A program made the position numbers and the translations under genes. From Aphis gossypii (Eukaryota > Arthropoda > Insecta > Hemiptera > Aphididae), in the NCBI RefSeq assembly GCF_020184175.1, contig NC_065531.1:61830806-61894805 (forward strand): 64,000 bases of DNA, in the 5' to 3' direction. The notes below the pieces were generated by a model. It did no database searches and was not told the DNA's origin. It saw only the letters and a list, made by a program, of their open reading frames with translations. Below are positions 16,301 through 31,300 of the stretch, one piece after another (the first letter of the stretch is position 1; every line of letters begins with the position of its first letter).

Positions 16301-19300
16301 AGAAAACGAATTCAAATCCGCTGAGCTGTTGCGCGTAATTTTATACAGACACCTTTGCATAAAATATGTATTACAAATACCCCAATGGTTTTTCTAAAAA
16401 CACGCCAACCGCCGTGTACGAGGTTGTTAAGAGGATTTACCCTCGTACGCGTTTACGTGTATACCTATATACTTGCGCGTTTAATTCTCGGACGTCCGGG
16501 ATTTCAGCTCAGCACGGATTTTCGATTTCACTTGAAAAGGTTTCCACATACGTTCGGAGGAAAATTCGTCGTACTATTTGCATTTGAGAGGTACAAATAT
16601 TGTATTATTATCAACACTTGAAGTCTGAAAACGGTGGCGAGTGCCACACACGCGGCCATGGTTATGCGATGAGTTGTCGAGTCGCTCATAGTATAGTATT
16701 ATAAACTATATAATAATATTATGTATTACTATAATAACTAGGTAATTAATAACTAGTGCACAACACGGCCACCTCCTCCGACATTAATACGAACCATTTA
16801 CCGAAACTATTAAAATATCATTTGATCCGCTCGTATACGTATATAGAATTATAGCGTTTTGGCGTGTCCAATTTATAATAATTATCCCTATGTGTATATA
16901 TATATATTTGTGTATCGTTTTCGACGTGCAGCAGCAGCGGTGTATATTATATACAAAAACAGTGCGTAGTTTAGTAATTCGTATTAAACATATCTCGCGA
17001 CAGATCCGATTAAAATCGTATAATAACACTATGAACAGTCCAACTGTATACAATATAATAATAATACGCAACGTTATATTATATTATAATACGTATAAAT
17101 CATGTTCCGTTTGATTTATGAACAACGCCTATGCACTGTACAGTATACGCTGGTAACCGCCACTCTATACGTCATATAAACAGCGGTCTAATGATCATCA
17201 TCGCGGTACCCGGCACACAATTACACGTCGTTTTACACAAAAACGTCCGGCCGATTTTATATTAAATGCACAAATTGCAGACTTACAATAACACTTGAGC
17301 ACTTGAGATATTATATCATTAAACACCGAACTCCGTATTTAGGTTAAGTGCTAAACTACGCTAGATTTCGTTTAATGTGGGCACCACTGCTTAATGTGGC
17401 CAGCCACTATTATGGTAAAAATGGTCTAGTACCGATTCCAATGTATGTGAACAAGATTAAAACAAAAACCACCTTATGAGAGCACTTGGTTCGGTTAATA
17501 GTTTAGTTAAAATAATTCTTTTTATTATTATTAAGCATTTAAATTTTACAAAACGAAATAGAGTTTTGTTGTCAACATTTGTGTATGTATGTAATAACTT
17601 ATACGATCAGGTATCATGATATATAAAATATAATATATAGTATAATATTATAGTATATCAAAATTTATAAAAAATATTAAACTTTAAAGATGATGATTTT
17701 ATCAGGACAGATTATGAAGCAGCTATCGGGAGCGTTAAAAGTGGTGACAATAAATGACACGTGTGACTTTCTTTCCATCACATGTGACAAAATCAAATAA
17801 TAATCTTTACGTGAATCTTTAAGTGCCATTATGCCTCGAAATGATATATTTTTCTTAGGGAAAATTCTTAATAATAATAATAATCTTATAATAATTTATG
17901 CATAGATAATAAAAATTATTAAACTTAAACGTTAAACACTCTTCTTTTGGAACTAAATATTTTTTTTTAATTTTAGTTTTTATAAAGGCAACATCTTTTA
18001 TTGGGTAAATCGCAAATACCTACATCTGAACTCAATGTGTTCACATCAAACGGAATCTGCTACATATATAGTCCAAATTTAAAAATAATATTGACCGTTT
18101 TGGCTAATAATTCACGTTTCCACCAAAAAAAATTTGAAACCAATTATTTTAATTTTTTGTCAATTTATTTAGTTATTTATTCATGGTTAAGTTATATTTT
18201 ATCGATCATGATGGTTTGGTATCATAGTAAAAAATTTAAAATATATTAAATCTAATAGATATGTGATGTTACTAAAACTATAATTTTATTTTATTAATCT
18301 ACATAGGTATTTGACTTATTATTACGACTCTTCTATTCCGGCAAAATAGGCTTTTCCGTAAATCAAAAAATCAGTATTTTGGCGAAAAAGGGCTATTTAC
18401 TACTATTAGTATACAATATACGTAATTTATTCCCAACAGAGAGATTGCTGCAGTTATATATGTAACTATTCCTCTAAACTATTATTTTCTGTATACTCGT
18501 GTATCTATAAAAATTGTTTTTCCGTGTCTCATACACAAACATATGGTATTGTATACTGTATAGTAGTATGTATGATGTATCCGTCATGGCGTCATTGCGA
18601 CATATAATATTATATTAGCGATAGCGTTAAATTCCGTATTTTTGTCATTATTATGAAGTGCCGTTTTAAAATGAAAAATATCAAAAAATAAAGCACTATA
18701 ATAATATATGATTTGTGCGTACGTTGTTTGGTTTTCAACGTTATGAAAGCGATATTTAACGAACCAAATATAAAAAGCCATAAATATCACCGATATATAT
18801 CTATACTGCAAAATATGTAATCTATTCGTTTTGTACATTAATCCATAGTTAGAATAAAGTGGTGTAAATTTTATAGGTTGCAAATACATTTCGATAAAAA
18901 TGTTATGCTTTTTTGATGAATGCAAATATATTAGCTTTAATTTTTTTTTATTTACCTGTATACTACACAACGATCATTGATTCTCATCGAATTTAAGTTG
19001 TACCGACTTTAGACCATAACGTATTTCGTAAGACTTGAATACAATATTGCGTAAATAGAAAAAAAAATCAAAAACAGTACCTACGTAAAAATAAAATAAT
19101 AATAATACGCACACGTTAAATTACAAAACGTAATGTTGATTGTGCCAAGAATTGACCATTACTCCGGCAATTTTGAATGATTCACCGCGTCATATAATAA
19201 TAATAATAATAATAATAATAAAAGTTTTCCCATAATCGCATATGCGACCGCACACACGCCGCAGACACACACACACACATACACACACTTACACACACAC

Positions 19301-22300
19301 ACATAAATTAATATCGTCATTTCTTCATAATATAGTATACGCATCGTTTTTTGCCCCTTTGGTTTCGCGAAAAGAAAACGGTACGACTCGATTGTTGGCC
19401 GACGTCCCCTTTTTTTTTCCCCGCCGAAAATGATTATTATTGCCCGCAAAGCTGTCACCGTCGGCGGCAGTCCACTCGTTCTCTCTCTCTCTTCACACAC
19501 ACTCCGTCTCTAACCGAGTATGAGTGCATCGCACATTTTTTCTCTCTCCCTCGTAATATTCTTCGATTAATAATAATGCGAAGGTGCATGAATCACCTAG
19601 TTCGATCAGTCATCGTTGTTGTTGCTGTACTTGCGATGACGGCGACGACGACGCTGAGGACGACGGCTACGACGACGACGACGACTACAAAAGAATATAT
19701 ATACACATAGGGTCCCGGTGCGGCGCTCTCCGCTCTCGCTTAGGGTTGTCGCGAAATGGAGATTACAAACGCGACGGGGACGGGCGGCAGCAGTGACGAA
19801 GGCCGTCTGAAAGTTTCATAATAATATTCTAACGCCGATATTACCGCTGGAATCCCGTGTATATTATCATATAGATTACATCTCTATATTATAATGGTAT
19901 ATGTTTCGTGTATGTATGTATGTACGGGTTCGGTATATTGGTGTCCCGAGAGGATCGGCGACGACGGAGATTTATATTTCGCTTTTTTCGATGATATGAT
20001 ATTAAAAAAAAAAAAAATAAAAAAGACGGAGTAGAACATAATATTATGACGTACGCTGTAATAATATCATTATAGAAGTTTATAGTATACCGACGGATTT
20101 TCTTTTACTCGTATCTCGCTGCAATCCGAAGACGACCCGCGTGGGTCAGCACGTCGTACTTATGTGTATATAAATCGATAAGTATACGTATTTCGCGTCA
20201 ATGATTTTTAAATAACATTTTTTTTTTCCGTACAGTCATAATATCCGCCTCCGTGGCATAACCGTATAGTGTGTTTTGAGTGCGTGGGTGAGTGCACCTA
20301 AGTTGAAATGTAATTAATAATCCGGCATCGTCGAAGAATACAATCGATGAGCGCCCGCTCGCCACGAAGCAATTAAAATTTCCGGTTTCGAGCAACTCCA
20401 CCATTTTTACGGTTTATATAGTACGATTCGTCCTAATCGTACGATTTTTAAAACGTCTCTTTTATTTTCAGTCTGTTTTTGACACCCGCGAAAGTTTTAT
20501 ACTTTAAAAGCACTAGTGTGTCGTGTGCAAGTATATTATATTATAATGTAGTTCCAGTAGCTATAGTAGCAGTACGACACCGCTACGATGTGGATATTGG
20601 TATATGTATAATAAAACTTATTGTTTTGTGATATATTTCACGGTATTGAATTTGCAAACGTATCAACGGTTCGTTTATAGTTTTTACGAAAACCGAAAAG
20701 TCTGTATGTATACGTCAACCATAAAATGTATTGTAGAGGTTTAACAGACATCTGCACTACAAGGCAATATTTCCAAGATCCGATTTTCTCGGCTCGTCTG
20801 GATGTGTGACGTTTTTTCATAAGAGCCGTTGACGTGCACGTTTCAGTATTTAACGTCACGGTCGACACCGTTTTAATGACGGTTCATATTATATATGCGT
20901 ATTCGTTGAAGTACGGATTTTCATTTAAAGTATATCGCTGTCTGTGGGGTGAGGGGATAGACTATTATTAATATTTAAACCGGAATAAATCAAATTCACG
21001 AATGTTGTTGGAATTCAATTATTTAGTTATATTTCAGTCTTGCATAACGGTTTTGATGTAAAGACATTCGGAACAATTGCGGTAACATAAACCATAAATA
21101 TTAAATTTAATTAATAAAACAAATTTATTTGTATGTATTGTTACGTCGTGTTGTATACCACTCTCATTGTGCGGTTACATTATGGGTTTTCATTTTTCAT
21201 AATTTTACACCCTCCGGAACCGCTTTCATCCAGGTTTGAATAATGTTCGTTTTATTACTCCTGTAAAACGAAAAAAAAATATATATATATACCCTACTCT
21301 TCGAAAATCCTGAGACTTTAGTGATGTAAAGTTAATTACCGGTAAACCTCGGGAGCGGAGCAGAGCAGGAACAGTCCCCGGAGATGCCCTTCGGCGACAA
21401 CTAATGGAACGAACGAAAAACCTAATCAATTTAACGGGAAAATGGAGACTTTTTCCTTTTTTTCCCTTTCGAACCCGAGACACAAGTAAAAATACAATTC
21501 ACAGTGAATAAAAATAAAAAAACATGATAGTCAATTTTTACACCACTCTTTTATTCTATTTGAAATAAACATCAAAATCCATTAGACGCTACAACAAGCG
21601 ACACTACTGATATAAATACGACTGTTGCCACAGTTTATTTTAAAAAAAAATGTTGAAACTTTGAAAAAAAAAATTAAATAAAAAAATAATGAACAAACGT
21701 TTTACGCACGAATATGTATAATAAAATGTCTATATTTCATTCCATTACTCGTATCTTTATGAAAAACCGAGATACCTACTTCATCCTCTAGCTACAGCGT
21801 TTATATTTTAATACTTCGAAATGACTCGTATATAATAAACCGTATACATATATTATGTTGCTTATAATACTTATGACGGTGTTTTATGTTTACAGTGATC
21901 TGAGCCATAATCGTTTGCTGTTTGTTGGGAAGAACATGTTGAAGGGTGCTCAAGCTTTAAGAACTTTGTAAGTATTTAAACAAAACAAACACAAAATTAA
22001 ATAAAAAAAAAAATTCGCAACGATCCCCAACAGGTATAATATTGAAACTTATTGACTTTACGCTGAGGCTTAATTTCAATTTATGAGTTAATTTTTTCCC
22101 CTTTTAAAAAAACTTTCCGTCGTCGATTCATTCTTTCGCATTATGAAATCGTTTTCGTTCTCCGAAACAGTTTATTTCTTTCATATTTTTTAATCGACCA
22201 CAATGAAAATGTCTGCAATGAATAAAAAGAAAATTCAAATGTCCCACCGCCGACCCATCCCTCTATATCGTCACAACGAAGGGACAAAACTTTCCGATAC

Positions 22301-25300
22301 ATTATTCTTCATTATTTCCTATCCGCCATGTCCTGTCTCGTTCGCACTGTTCGGTTTCAATAACGTCACGAATAATGGTATTATTTTTCACGGTTGACGA
22401 TTAAATGTGAGAGAAACAGAAAAAAAGTTCATTATATAATATCGCCCGTTCGTTCGTTCACAGGCTAATGGACAACAACCGTCTCCTGTGCATTGACGAG
22501 CATGCCATCAAAGGACTCAAAGACCTGGAAATACTGTAAGTATTAAAACGCTCACTACGGAATTAGAAAATATATGTATACCAATTGTTTATATGTGTGT
22601 GTGTGTGTGTCCACTTTAATTTTCACAGAACTCTTAACAACAACAACCTAACCACGCTCCCGTCAGGACTGTTTTCCGACCTTTACCGCCTGAGAAACAT
22701 TCGATTGTCCGAAAACAAGTTCATCTGTGACTGTAAGCTCGAATGGCTGTACCAGCAATGGTTACCAAGGATTCCTAGACTAGGATCATCAACTCAGTGC
22801 TACGGGCCATCAAACATGGCTGGTCTGCCACTATCCGATATGCATAAACACCACATGCAGTGCGGTAATTATACATGATAATAATATGTTATATTATGAT
22901 ACACAAGATGACGGACGTTTTAATTGTAATATAACACAATCGAGACGATTTGATGTTTTTTTTTACCAATTATCAGATACGCAAATATAAACTTTAAAGT
23001 CGGTTATATGCTGTACCGTATAGACATAATTTAAAAATATTTTGTCGATGATCGATTTTAGTCAGTTTATGTAATCACGGATATTTTTTTATATATCTTT
23101 AAGACTTTAAATCTACATATTTCATATTAATAATATAGTTTGATTTCGATTATAACATAAGAAATAAATATTTAAAAATAATTTTCCATTTAGAACATTT
23201 ATTCACTGGATATTAGATATTTTATGTAATTTCCGCCGTCGATATTATAAAACAGGATATTTTATCTCCCAGATCCAGTGAGAAGGTGGTATGAATAACA
23301 TTTAAGCTTTAAGCAAATTATTTTTATCAATGAAAATACAAATTTCTTAATTAAAAAAAACTATACTAGTAATTAAAACAATTATTTTTCTATGTGTGTA
23401 TAGAAGTCAATAATTAAGCACTTGACAATTATTATTACGACTACAGTTTTCAAACGAAATGAAAATTAACTATTATTACATAAACTATATTATAATTTTA
23501 AATATATTATGCAGCCATAATTCTTAATTATACTAAAGTACAAACATATTTTACGATTGTTCGAAAAAATAAAAAATAGCTTTTAACTCGATACCTATAC
23601 AAAACGTATTCGTATTGCTTATTTCTTTCAAAAAGGTACTTTTAAATTTGAAATTAAATCACAATTAAATGTGTAAATTCGATAATTTTTTTTAACACTT
23701 TTTACATATTATATTGTTAAATCATTATTCACATAAAAACCTGATATTTTAAACGTATAATTTTAAATCAAAAAAAATTTAACAAATAATTTATCGTATT
23801 CATTAGATCTATACTGCACATTAAAGGACCACGCGTAATGATTAAACTTTTATTATGCACCGCGCCATATAGAGTAATACAGTCAAACTCATAAACATAT
23901 CATTATACGTATTCAGTTGATTAAGTATACCTATATAAAAGCTATATATATATATATATAATATACTGTGACTAACAACAATTATATAATAGTAGGTATC
24001 TAGTCTACAGGGTCTCATTAGACTTATAAGGCTATTGTGACACTTTGGCTAATACAGCATAATTTACGATTATATTTTAACTCCTAGCAGACGGCGATTT
24101 CGACGGAGAGACAGTGGAATGTGGTCCTGGCGTCGAAGACCAAAAGTCCTCGTGCCCGCATCCGTGTACGTGTGAAGAGGGGGGTATCGTGAATTGCAGG
24201 GAGAAGTCGTTGACCAAGGTGCCAACAAAATTGCCGGAGGACATCGTAGAACTGTAAGTATAACTATAATAATAGCCCGCACCCCACCAAACCAGTGCTC
24301 TTATCTAAATATGTTTTGTACATAAAATATATGGATGGCGCGTGGGTAAAAAAGAATAAGTCACTGCAATATTTACTTTCCGGGAAACGAATAAAACGTC
24401 TCATTTCTGTATTAACAGTAATGGAATTTTTATTCTACACGGATGAATAAAGATAAGTAAAAGTACAAAAATCGAATAATTTGATAATGAAAACTACGCA
24501 AAACATATTTCATTTTTATGAGATAGCGTAGGTACTTTAATCAATAAATTGACAAATTGACTTACCTATCAACTTTACCCACGCACCAAGCATACCTACA
24601 TCATATATCTATATAATATGTATTCGTTAATTGATAATATAAATTATCGAGTTTATTTACTACGGTTCATCACTTTTCACAGGAGACTAGAACAAAATCA
24701 AATCACCGAAATCCTGCCCAAAGCGTTCGTTAAATACAAACGTCTGCGAAGAATGTAAGTACAAATACAACTTTACTGTAATAATTACGTGTAAATACGT
24801 GTACGATGATTTTAAAAACACACGACATAATCGAATAATGATAGTTTTGCCGTGTACACTTTAAGCGTATAATAATAAAATCCTTTTTAATAAAATAATA
24901 TATAATACGTAGGTATACAGCTGACATATTGCATTTTAGCATTTATATTTGCTGAATGTTGAATAACAACCGGTTAATATGAATTTAAATTTAGTCGTTG
25001 ATGAAATATGTTATTTTTCAACACGTAAATATATCAATTTACTGTATCTATAATTTATTCATTACAAGTGTAATTGGTCTTGACATAACTGCGTGCTTCA
25101 TTTCACTAAATTTAATGTGTTCTAAACTGTACGTTACTTCGTTCTTTGTACGCCAATTATATTAAATATTGTAACTTAACCATTATTTACTGTATTTCAG
25201 CGGAAGAAGTGTTTTTTTTTTCTTCTCAATAAAACATTAAACTATTTACTTTAGTTATTAATATGTATTTACATGTTACAGTGACCTCAGCAAAAACCAG

Positions 25301-28300
25301 ATAACAAAAATATCAGTGGACGCCTTTCAGGGTCTGAAGTCGTTAACATCTCTGTAAGTATACACTGTTATGCATATGATTAACTATGTGAAACGCTTCT
25401 TTCTCCTTGTAGATCATAAAATAATTTTACGATTTAGCTCCCAAGAAAATGTCTTTTAGCGATGTTAAAGTTTTTTTTCAGTTGCACATTAGTCATTCGC
25501 GCTGGAAGTATAGCGTGCATAAAATATCATGTATATACGTGGGTCTATAACTGGTTTTGCTTTCGACCTATCACGCGTAATTGTTGGTTGCAAAAAACCA
25601 TCCACAATTTTTCTGAAAAAAAAAAAGGCTATTCGTTTTATTACCTTTTTTTGTTCTGTATCGATACACGCCTAAAGTTATTTTTCCCGGTGCAAATAGG
25701 GTTTTAAAAAATAAAATACATTTTGAATGGTTTCCAAATGTGCCACGAGCTTTTTTATGTACGCCAAAGGGTCGGTGCGCTCTTGTTTAGGCGGTCGTAA
25801 ATTCGCTAAAAGCCATTATTAATGACAATAACAGGCGGCGTGTAAGTTTGCCTTAGGCTTTTATCTTCAGACTTATTTATTAACTCTTTGGTTAGCGGAA
25901 AAAATGTAAGCGTTTATCACATATAGCACTGGTATAGATGACTAACAATATCATGATAATTTTTTTTCCACGCGACTGCAATGTTATTCAAACTTTTTAA
26001 GCCATTTGCAACGAAAGTTCTAATTATATTTCGAAAACCGTCGAGTATAAAAAATGTGTAATCCACCTGTAAGTGAGTGTATTGAAAATAATGTTTAAAA
26101 TTTAAATATATACGCTCGTATTACACATTATTATTACTATTATACCGATATTTCGAAATACATAATACGTGACAGCAATATACGTGTGTTATAATAATAC
26201 GTATTATATATATAGTATAGTTGTATTAAAGGTATTAACTGAATCCGATATATAAAAAATAAAAGGAAAAACGTATACTTTACAACTTCCCTGCAAGCTA
26301 TAACTTTTTAAACCTTTATATTTTTATTCTCGGCAGTATATAAACTGTATATTACACTACCCTGGCCGATATTCTGTGAACCACAGTACCTATATATATT
26401 ATTTTTATTGTCCTGAAATCGAATTTTTATCCATAAAATTTGTACGAACGAGAAAAACGCGTAATTTTATCAGGATGAATCGACCCAATAATTCAGAAAA
26501 ATTGAATTTATTATGTATTTTACTTTTTTTTACAGAATGCTGTACGGCAACAAAATAAAAGACTTGCCTGGTGGCGTGTTCCATGGCCTCACTTCGTTGC
26601 AACTGTTGTAAGTATAAAAATAAGAAGAAAAAAATGATACAATACATAATCCAAAAACTATATTATTATATGTTCTTGTTGTTATTTTGTTTTTCTCAAG
26701 GCTTTTGAACGCAAACGAAATATCGTGTATACGAAGAGACGCTTTCAGAGATTTACACAGCGTCAATTTGCTGTGAGTAAAAACTGTAGACGGTTTTGTT
26801 TATTAATTTTTTTTCCTCCTTTTACGGCCTTGTGTGTAATGAAAAAAAGAAACCGAGTCAGGTATACGGCGGACCCAGATTGAATAAAATTGAAATGTAA
26901 AGATACACACAGGGTTATACGAATACCTGTGTATACAATATGTACGTATATGGGCTCGGATTACCTGTGAAAACAATCGCTTTCGGATTTCCCGAGCCAA
27001 GTTTGAATATTCATGAATATTTCCTTGCATTCTCCCTCTTTCTCTTCATCCGTCTCATCATTCGATATTCAATATGGCTCTCGTTTAAATCCGACACTTG
27101 TTTTAAATTAAAATCAGCCCGCGGACGCCATCCTATAATTTATACTTATAGCTACTGTATTTTTTTTTAAATATATACTGAGTAGATAGACAAGGATACT
27201 CGTCTTACTTTTCTTTAATAATTCAATAGTTTAAAATCTGATTTATAAATTTGTAAATATACTCGAAGACCATATTTTCAAATTCTCGAGAATTGTTTTT
27301 GGTGTCTTGTAGAAAATTATTATTTGGCAAATTGCTTTTCTGAAAATGTTAACGTTTCAAAAACAAAACAATTCGAAGAAACAGCTTTTAAGTTACTTTA
27401 CTTTTTTACTAAGATTATTTGTAAATCCATAATAATGAGTTTGAATTAATACTATAATTGCGAATTGTCAATTTAGCACACTTACTGAAAATCTAATGGC
27501 CTTTTTTGTTTTCAAATCTATAGATGAATAAAATAAATATTTACTATTAAAACATTGAAAATTGTTTACAGCTCACTGTATGATAACAACATAAAGTCAT
27601 TGGCAAATGGAACATTCGACTACATGAGGAGTATCCAAACTCTGTAAGTGTAGTGTATATTTACATATATTTATAATACATCATATATGTTTAGTTAGTT
27701 ATTATTGTTGTTATGATTCAATTATCGGTTTACCTTCCCACGCGTTGTACCACAATAATATTATTTACAGATTTTAGTTTATTATTTACAAATTTACAAT
27801 AAATAAACTTCAAAGTGTAATAATTAATACTTATACGTAGGTAGATAAAGTTTTAAAGGTATAACCAAATTCGCATTTTCAATTCTAATAACTAGATGTC
27901 AAATGCATACCTACCGTCTTCCAACGTTTTAAAGATCAATATTCGTATAAAATATATACATAATAAATAATAACTGATATTTGATATAAAATATATCACT
28001 CTATGTAGAAAATTAATTCTTAGTAATATGAAATGTAATTATACTACCATATTTAATATAAAATAATTGAAATTCACCTTTATTCGAAAATATTAATATC
28101 TACTGCCAAGACATCCGTAATCCTACTAAAATGTTAAAACATCAATCTTCGTTAAAAAAAAAAAAGAATGATCAAATATTTCTGAATTCTAAACGACTCT
28201 AAAAATATTATTCTTGTACTAAGGTTTAAAATGCCATTATAGGTACGTACACGAAAAGCTTTCATGAATAAATTTGATTTTCATTAAATTAATTAATGTT

Positions 28301-31300
28301 AAAACTCTAAACCTACTGAATAAAAAAAACTCTGTGAAGGCATCTAAGGCTCTCGTCCCCGATACTGTAAAAAGTAACAATCAAAATACCTCGGGTTGTT
28401 ATTTTTATGTGGCAATCTTATGCTAATCTTTCTTGGTACCGTGGAAAAAATTAACAGTTGACATTTTGCGGCCTTGATCCAAATTTATGCGATCAAATTT
28501 ATTTTAGCTTTTCTTACTTAGAAACTCAAAATAAACGACTAGCTTAAAACAAAATTAATTCAAAAATGGCCGACCCCGCATTTCCATATACTTTGTGGTA
28601 ATATTCGCAAGACGAAAACCGTCCACAACATTCAATATGAACTTTAGACAAAATTTTGTATAGACTATAGTGTATAATAGGTTTGAAGACTTGATTTTGT
28701 ATATCCAGAGGAGATTATTCTTTCTACCGGATATTATTTTTCGTCGGCCCGTTTCCTGTTCATAACGAAATTCAGTCGGAATGAATACATATTATAGTTG
28801 TGGTATATTATTAGCATTGAAAAACTTTTTGTACGAAAACTTCCTGAAAAATGTCTTTTTCTCTAGTTATAAATAAAAACATCGTGAATTCTACCAGATG
28901 TGTCTTCCATTATTATTTCTAGACACAACCCGCCATCGTCATTGTTTAGTATTGTTTACTTTGCACTATTTGTCTTAATAGCCATCAAAACAATCATACT
29001 TCAAGGGGCCATTAGCCAAAAGAATATACTAGAATTATTATCTCTTCAAATAAATAAAGTGAAAAATAAAATATATAAGATTTGATTGTTTATTATTTAT
29101 TTATTTCAGTCATTTGGGCAGAAATCCATTTAGCTGTGACTGCAACTTGCGTTGGTTATCAGAATATTTGCATAAAAATCCAATAGAAACATCCGCCGCT
29201 CGGTGTGAGTCGCCGAAAAAGTTACAAAAACGAAGAATAGATGGCTTGAGCAACGACAAATTCAAGTGTAAGTCATCAGTTTCGTTTATAAGTAGTAAAA
29301 AATTATTATCACGAAATTGTCATCTGAACCATAATAATAATCTAAAAATTGTTATTTTTCCTACGGATATTAAAATCGATTTTTTCTAAAGTAGAAATAA
29401 AATTACTGGTACACAAACACCTTACTAATATCATAAAATGTTCTTGGAAAATAAAAAGGGTATAAAACGATTTTCGGTTCAAGAATAATGAAGGTATATT
29501 GAGAACGCATAAATATAAACTATTTGAAAACGTATCCATATTCCATGTTTATATTAAATGTGTATACAATATATTTCAAAAACGTAATACTTATGTGTAC
29601 ATAACTTATAAATGTTACAGCGTAATAAATTACGTTTTATACGATATTTATAAATCTTAGGTCTTAACTTTTTAATATTAAAATTATGCAATATTTATAG
29701 AACAATAGTAAAACAACGAGTACCTATTATGTAATAAATCACTAAAATTATCTTTAATGTTATTATAAAGGTAATTTTGTTATTAAAAAAATAAAAATAT
29801 ATATTATTTAGAATTATACAATATAAAAGAAAAATATGAATTTAATTCCAAAGATTATAATTTAAAAAGTATAATACGGGTAAAAAAATAAGATATTAAA
29901 AATGTTACAAAAACTAATGCATAATATTTGTTAATGTTTAATAAATTGTTTTTTGAACATTGAGGTCACGGAATTAATGTTATAAAACGCCTGTGTTACT
30001 ATAATTAAGTTATAAAACGAATTTAAATTTTTAAATTAATACATTAAAATTCTTATTACAATATAATTTAGGTAGTATATTAAATTGATTTATTATAGTA
30101 TAAAACAAATTTAAAATGTTTAAATTGTATACCAATATTACAAATTGTAAATTAACCTATTGTTTTCGAGTATTATTTTTATTGTTATTTGTTAGGTAAA
30201 CATTTATTCAGTTAGAATTCTATACAAATATTTGCTATAATTTCGTTGACAGGTCTAGATGACATGAAATCTAAAGCCACCGATTGTTTCTCGGATACCC
30301 CGTGCCCATCGAACTGTTCCTGTGACGGTACGGTTGTCGATTGTTCCGGAAGATCGTTAACTGAAATACCAAAAGACATACCAATTTACACCACCGAATT
30401 GTAAGTCAATAACAGTTCGTAAAAATAATTAGCTTTGACAATCATTATTATTTTTTATTTCATAAACAAAGACTTATGAATGACAACGAAATCGCAAAAA
30501 TCAAGTCTGATGGTTTGTTTGGTCGGTTGCCTCATTTACAAAAATTAGAAATGAAAAGAAATATCATTAGTAGCGTTGAAGCAAACGCTTTTGAAGGTGC
30601 CATCAAATTATATGAATTGTAAGATTGTCATTTATAATTAAAAATCTTTTTTCGAGTCATTGTCATTAATGTAATGTTTTTATAGAAACTTATCTGAAAA
30701 CAAGATTCGACAAGTACACAACAAAATGTTCATTGGTCTTCATAATTTAAAAATTTTGTAAGTTAAAAGCGTTTTTAGTAAAAGAAAAAAAATACAAATT
30801 ATTTTGTATGTTTTTAATTTTAATTTTTTGTCTTAGAACTTTGCTAAACAACGAGATAACATGCGTTATGCCTGGATCTTTCGATTATCTACCTGCCCTC
30901 CGCACTTTGTAAGCTTTAACTTACTTTGTTTGTACTTTTATTTAAATTATGGACTCATTATGTATAAATGTTTTTCAGAAACTTACAAATGAACCCTTTC
31001 AATTGCAATTGTCATCTGGCTTGGTTTGCCGAATGGCTGAAAAAACATGGACTAATTGCCGGAAGTCCTCGATGCGCCGGGCCCGCTCGAGTAATGGACG
31101 TCCCTATTCACGATTTACCTTCATACGAATTCAAATGCTCTGGTAATTATTTTATGAAATGTGTTTATTGAGCGAATTAGGTGTAAGTTGAGGTAGACCG
31201 GTTGAAGGTAAAAAAACCACGATGCCTATCAAATCGTTCATTTTCAAATTTACGACTACGTGGATAAATATAAATTTATAACCATTAGTGCAATGTTGTG

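Larger units (their letters stand above)
1307..21895 (+). other. 20.6-kb intron of slit D1
   Basis: Joins two adjacent LRR exons in matching phase, so no coding exon is missing from it. No nested gene recognised on either strand: the open frames are short and low complexity. It holds GC-richer islands in an AT-rich background (roughly 1860-2180, 7840-8330, 10040-10430, 12780-13100, 14700-14860, 16230-16560, 19240-19800, 21330-21480), two inverted-repeat elements (9514-9930 and 12026-12721) and several microsatellites. Long intron size in a developmental gene suggests enhancers; none can be named from sequence alone. Confidence 0.7.

Noticed and set aside
19351..19796. Asp- or Thr-rich frames near the GAC repeat
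   Set aside because: Produced by triplet repeat; no coding context.
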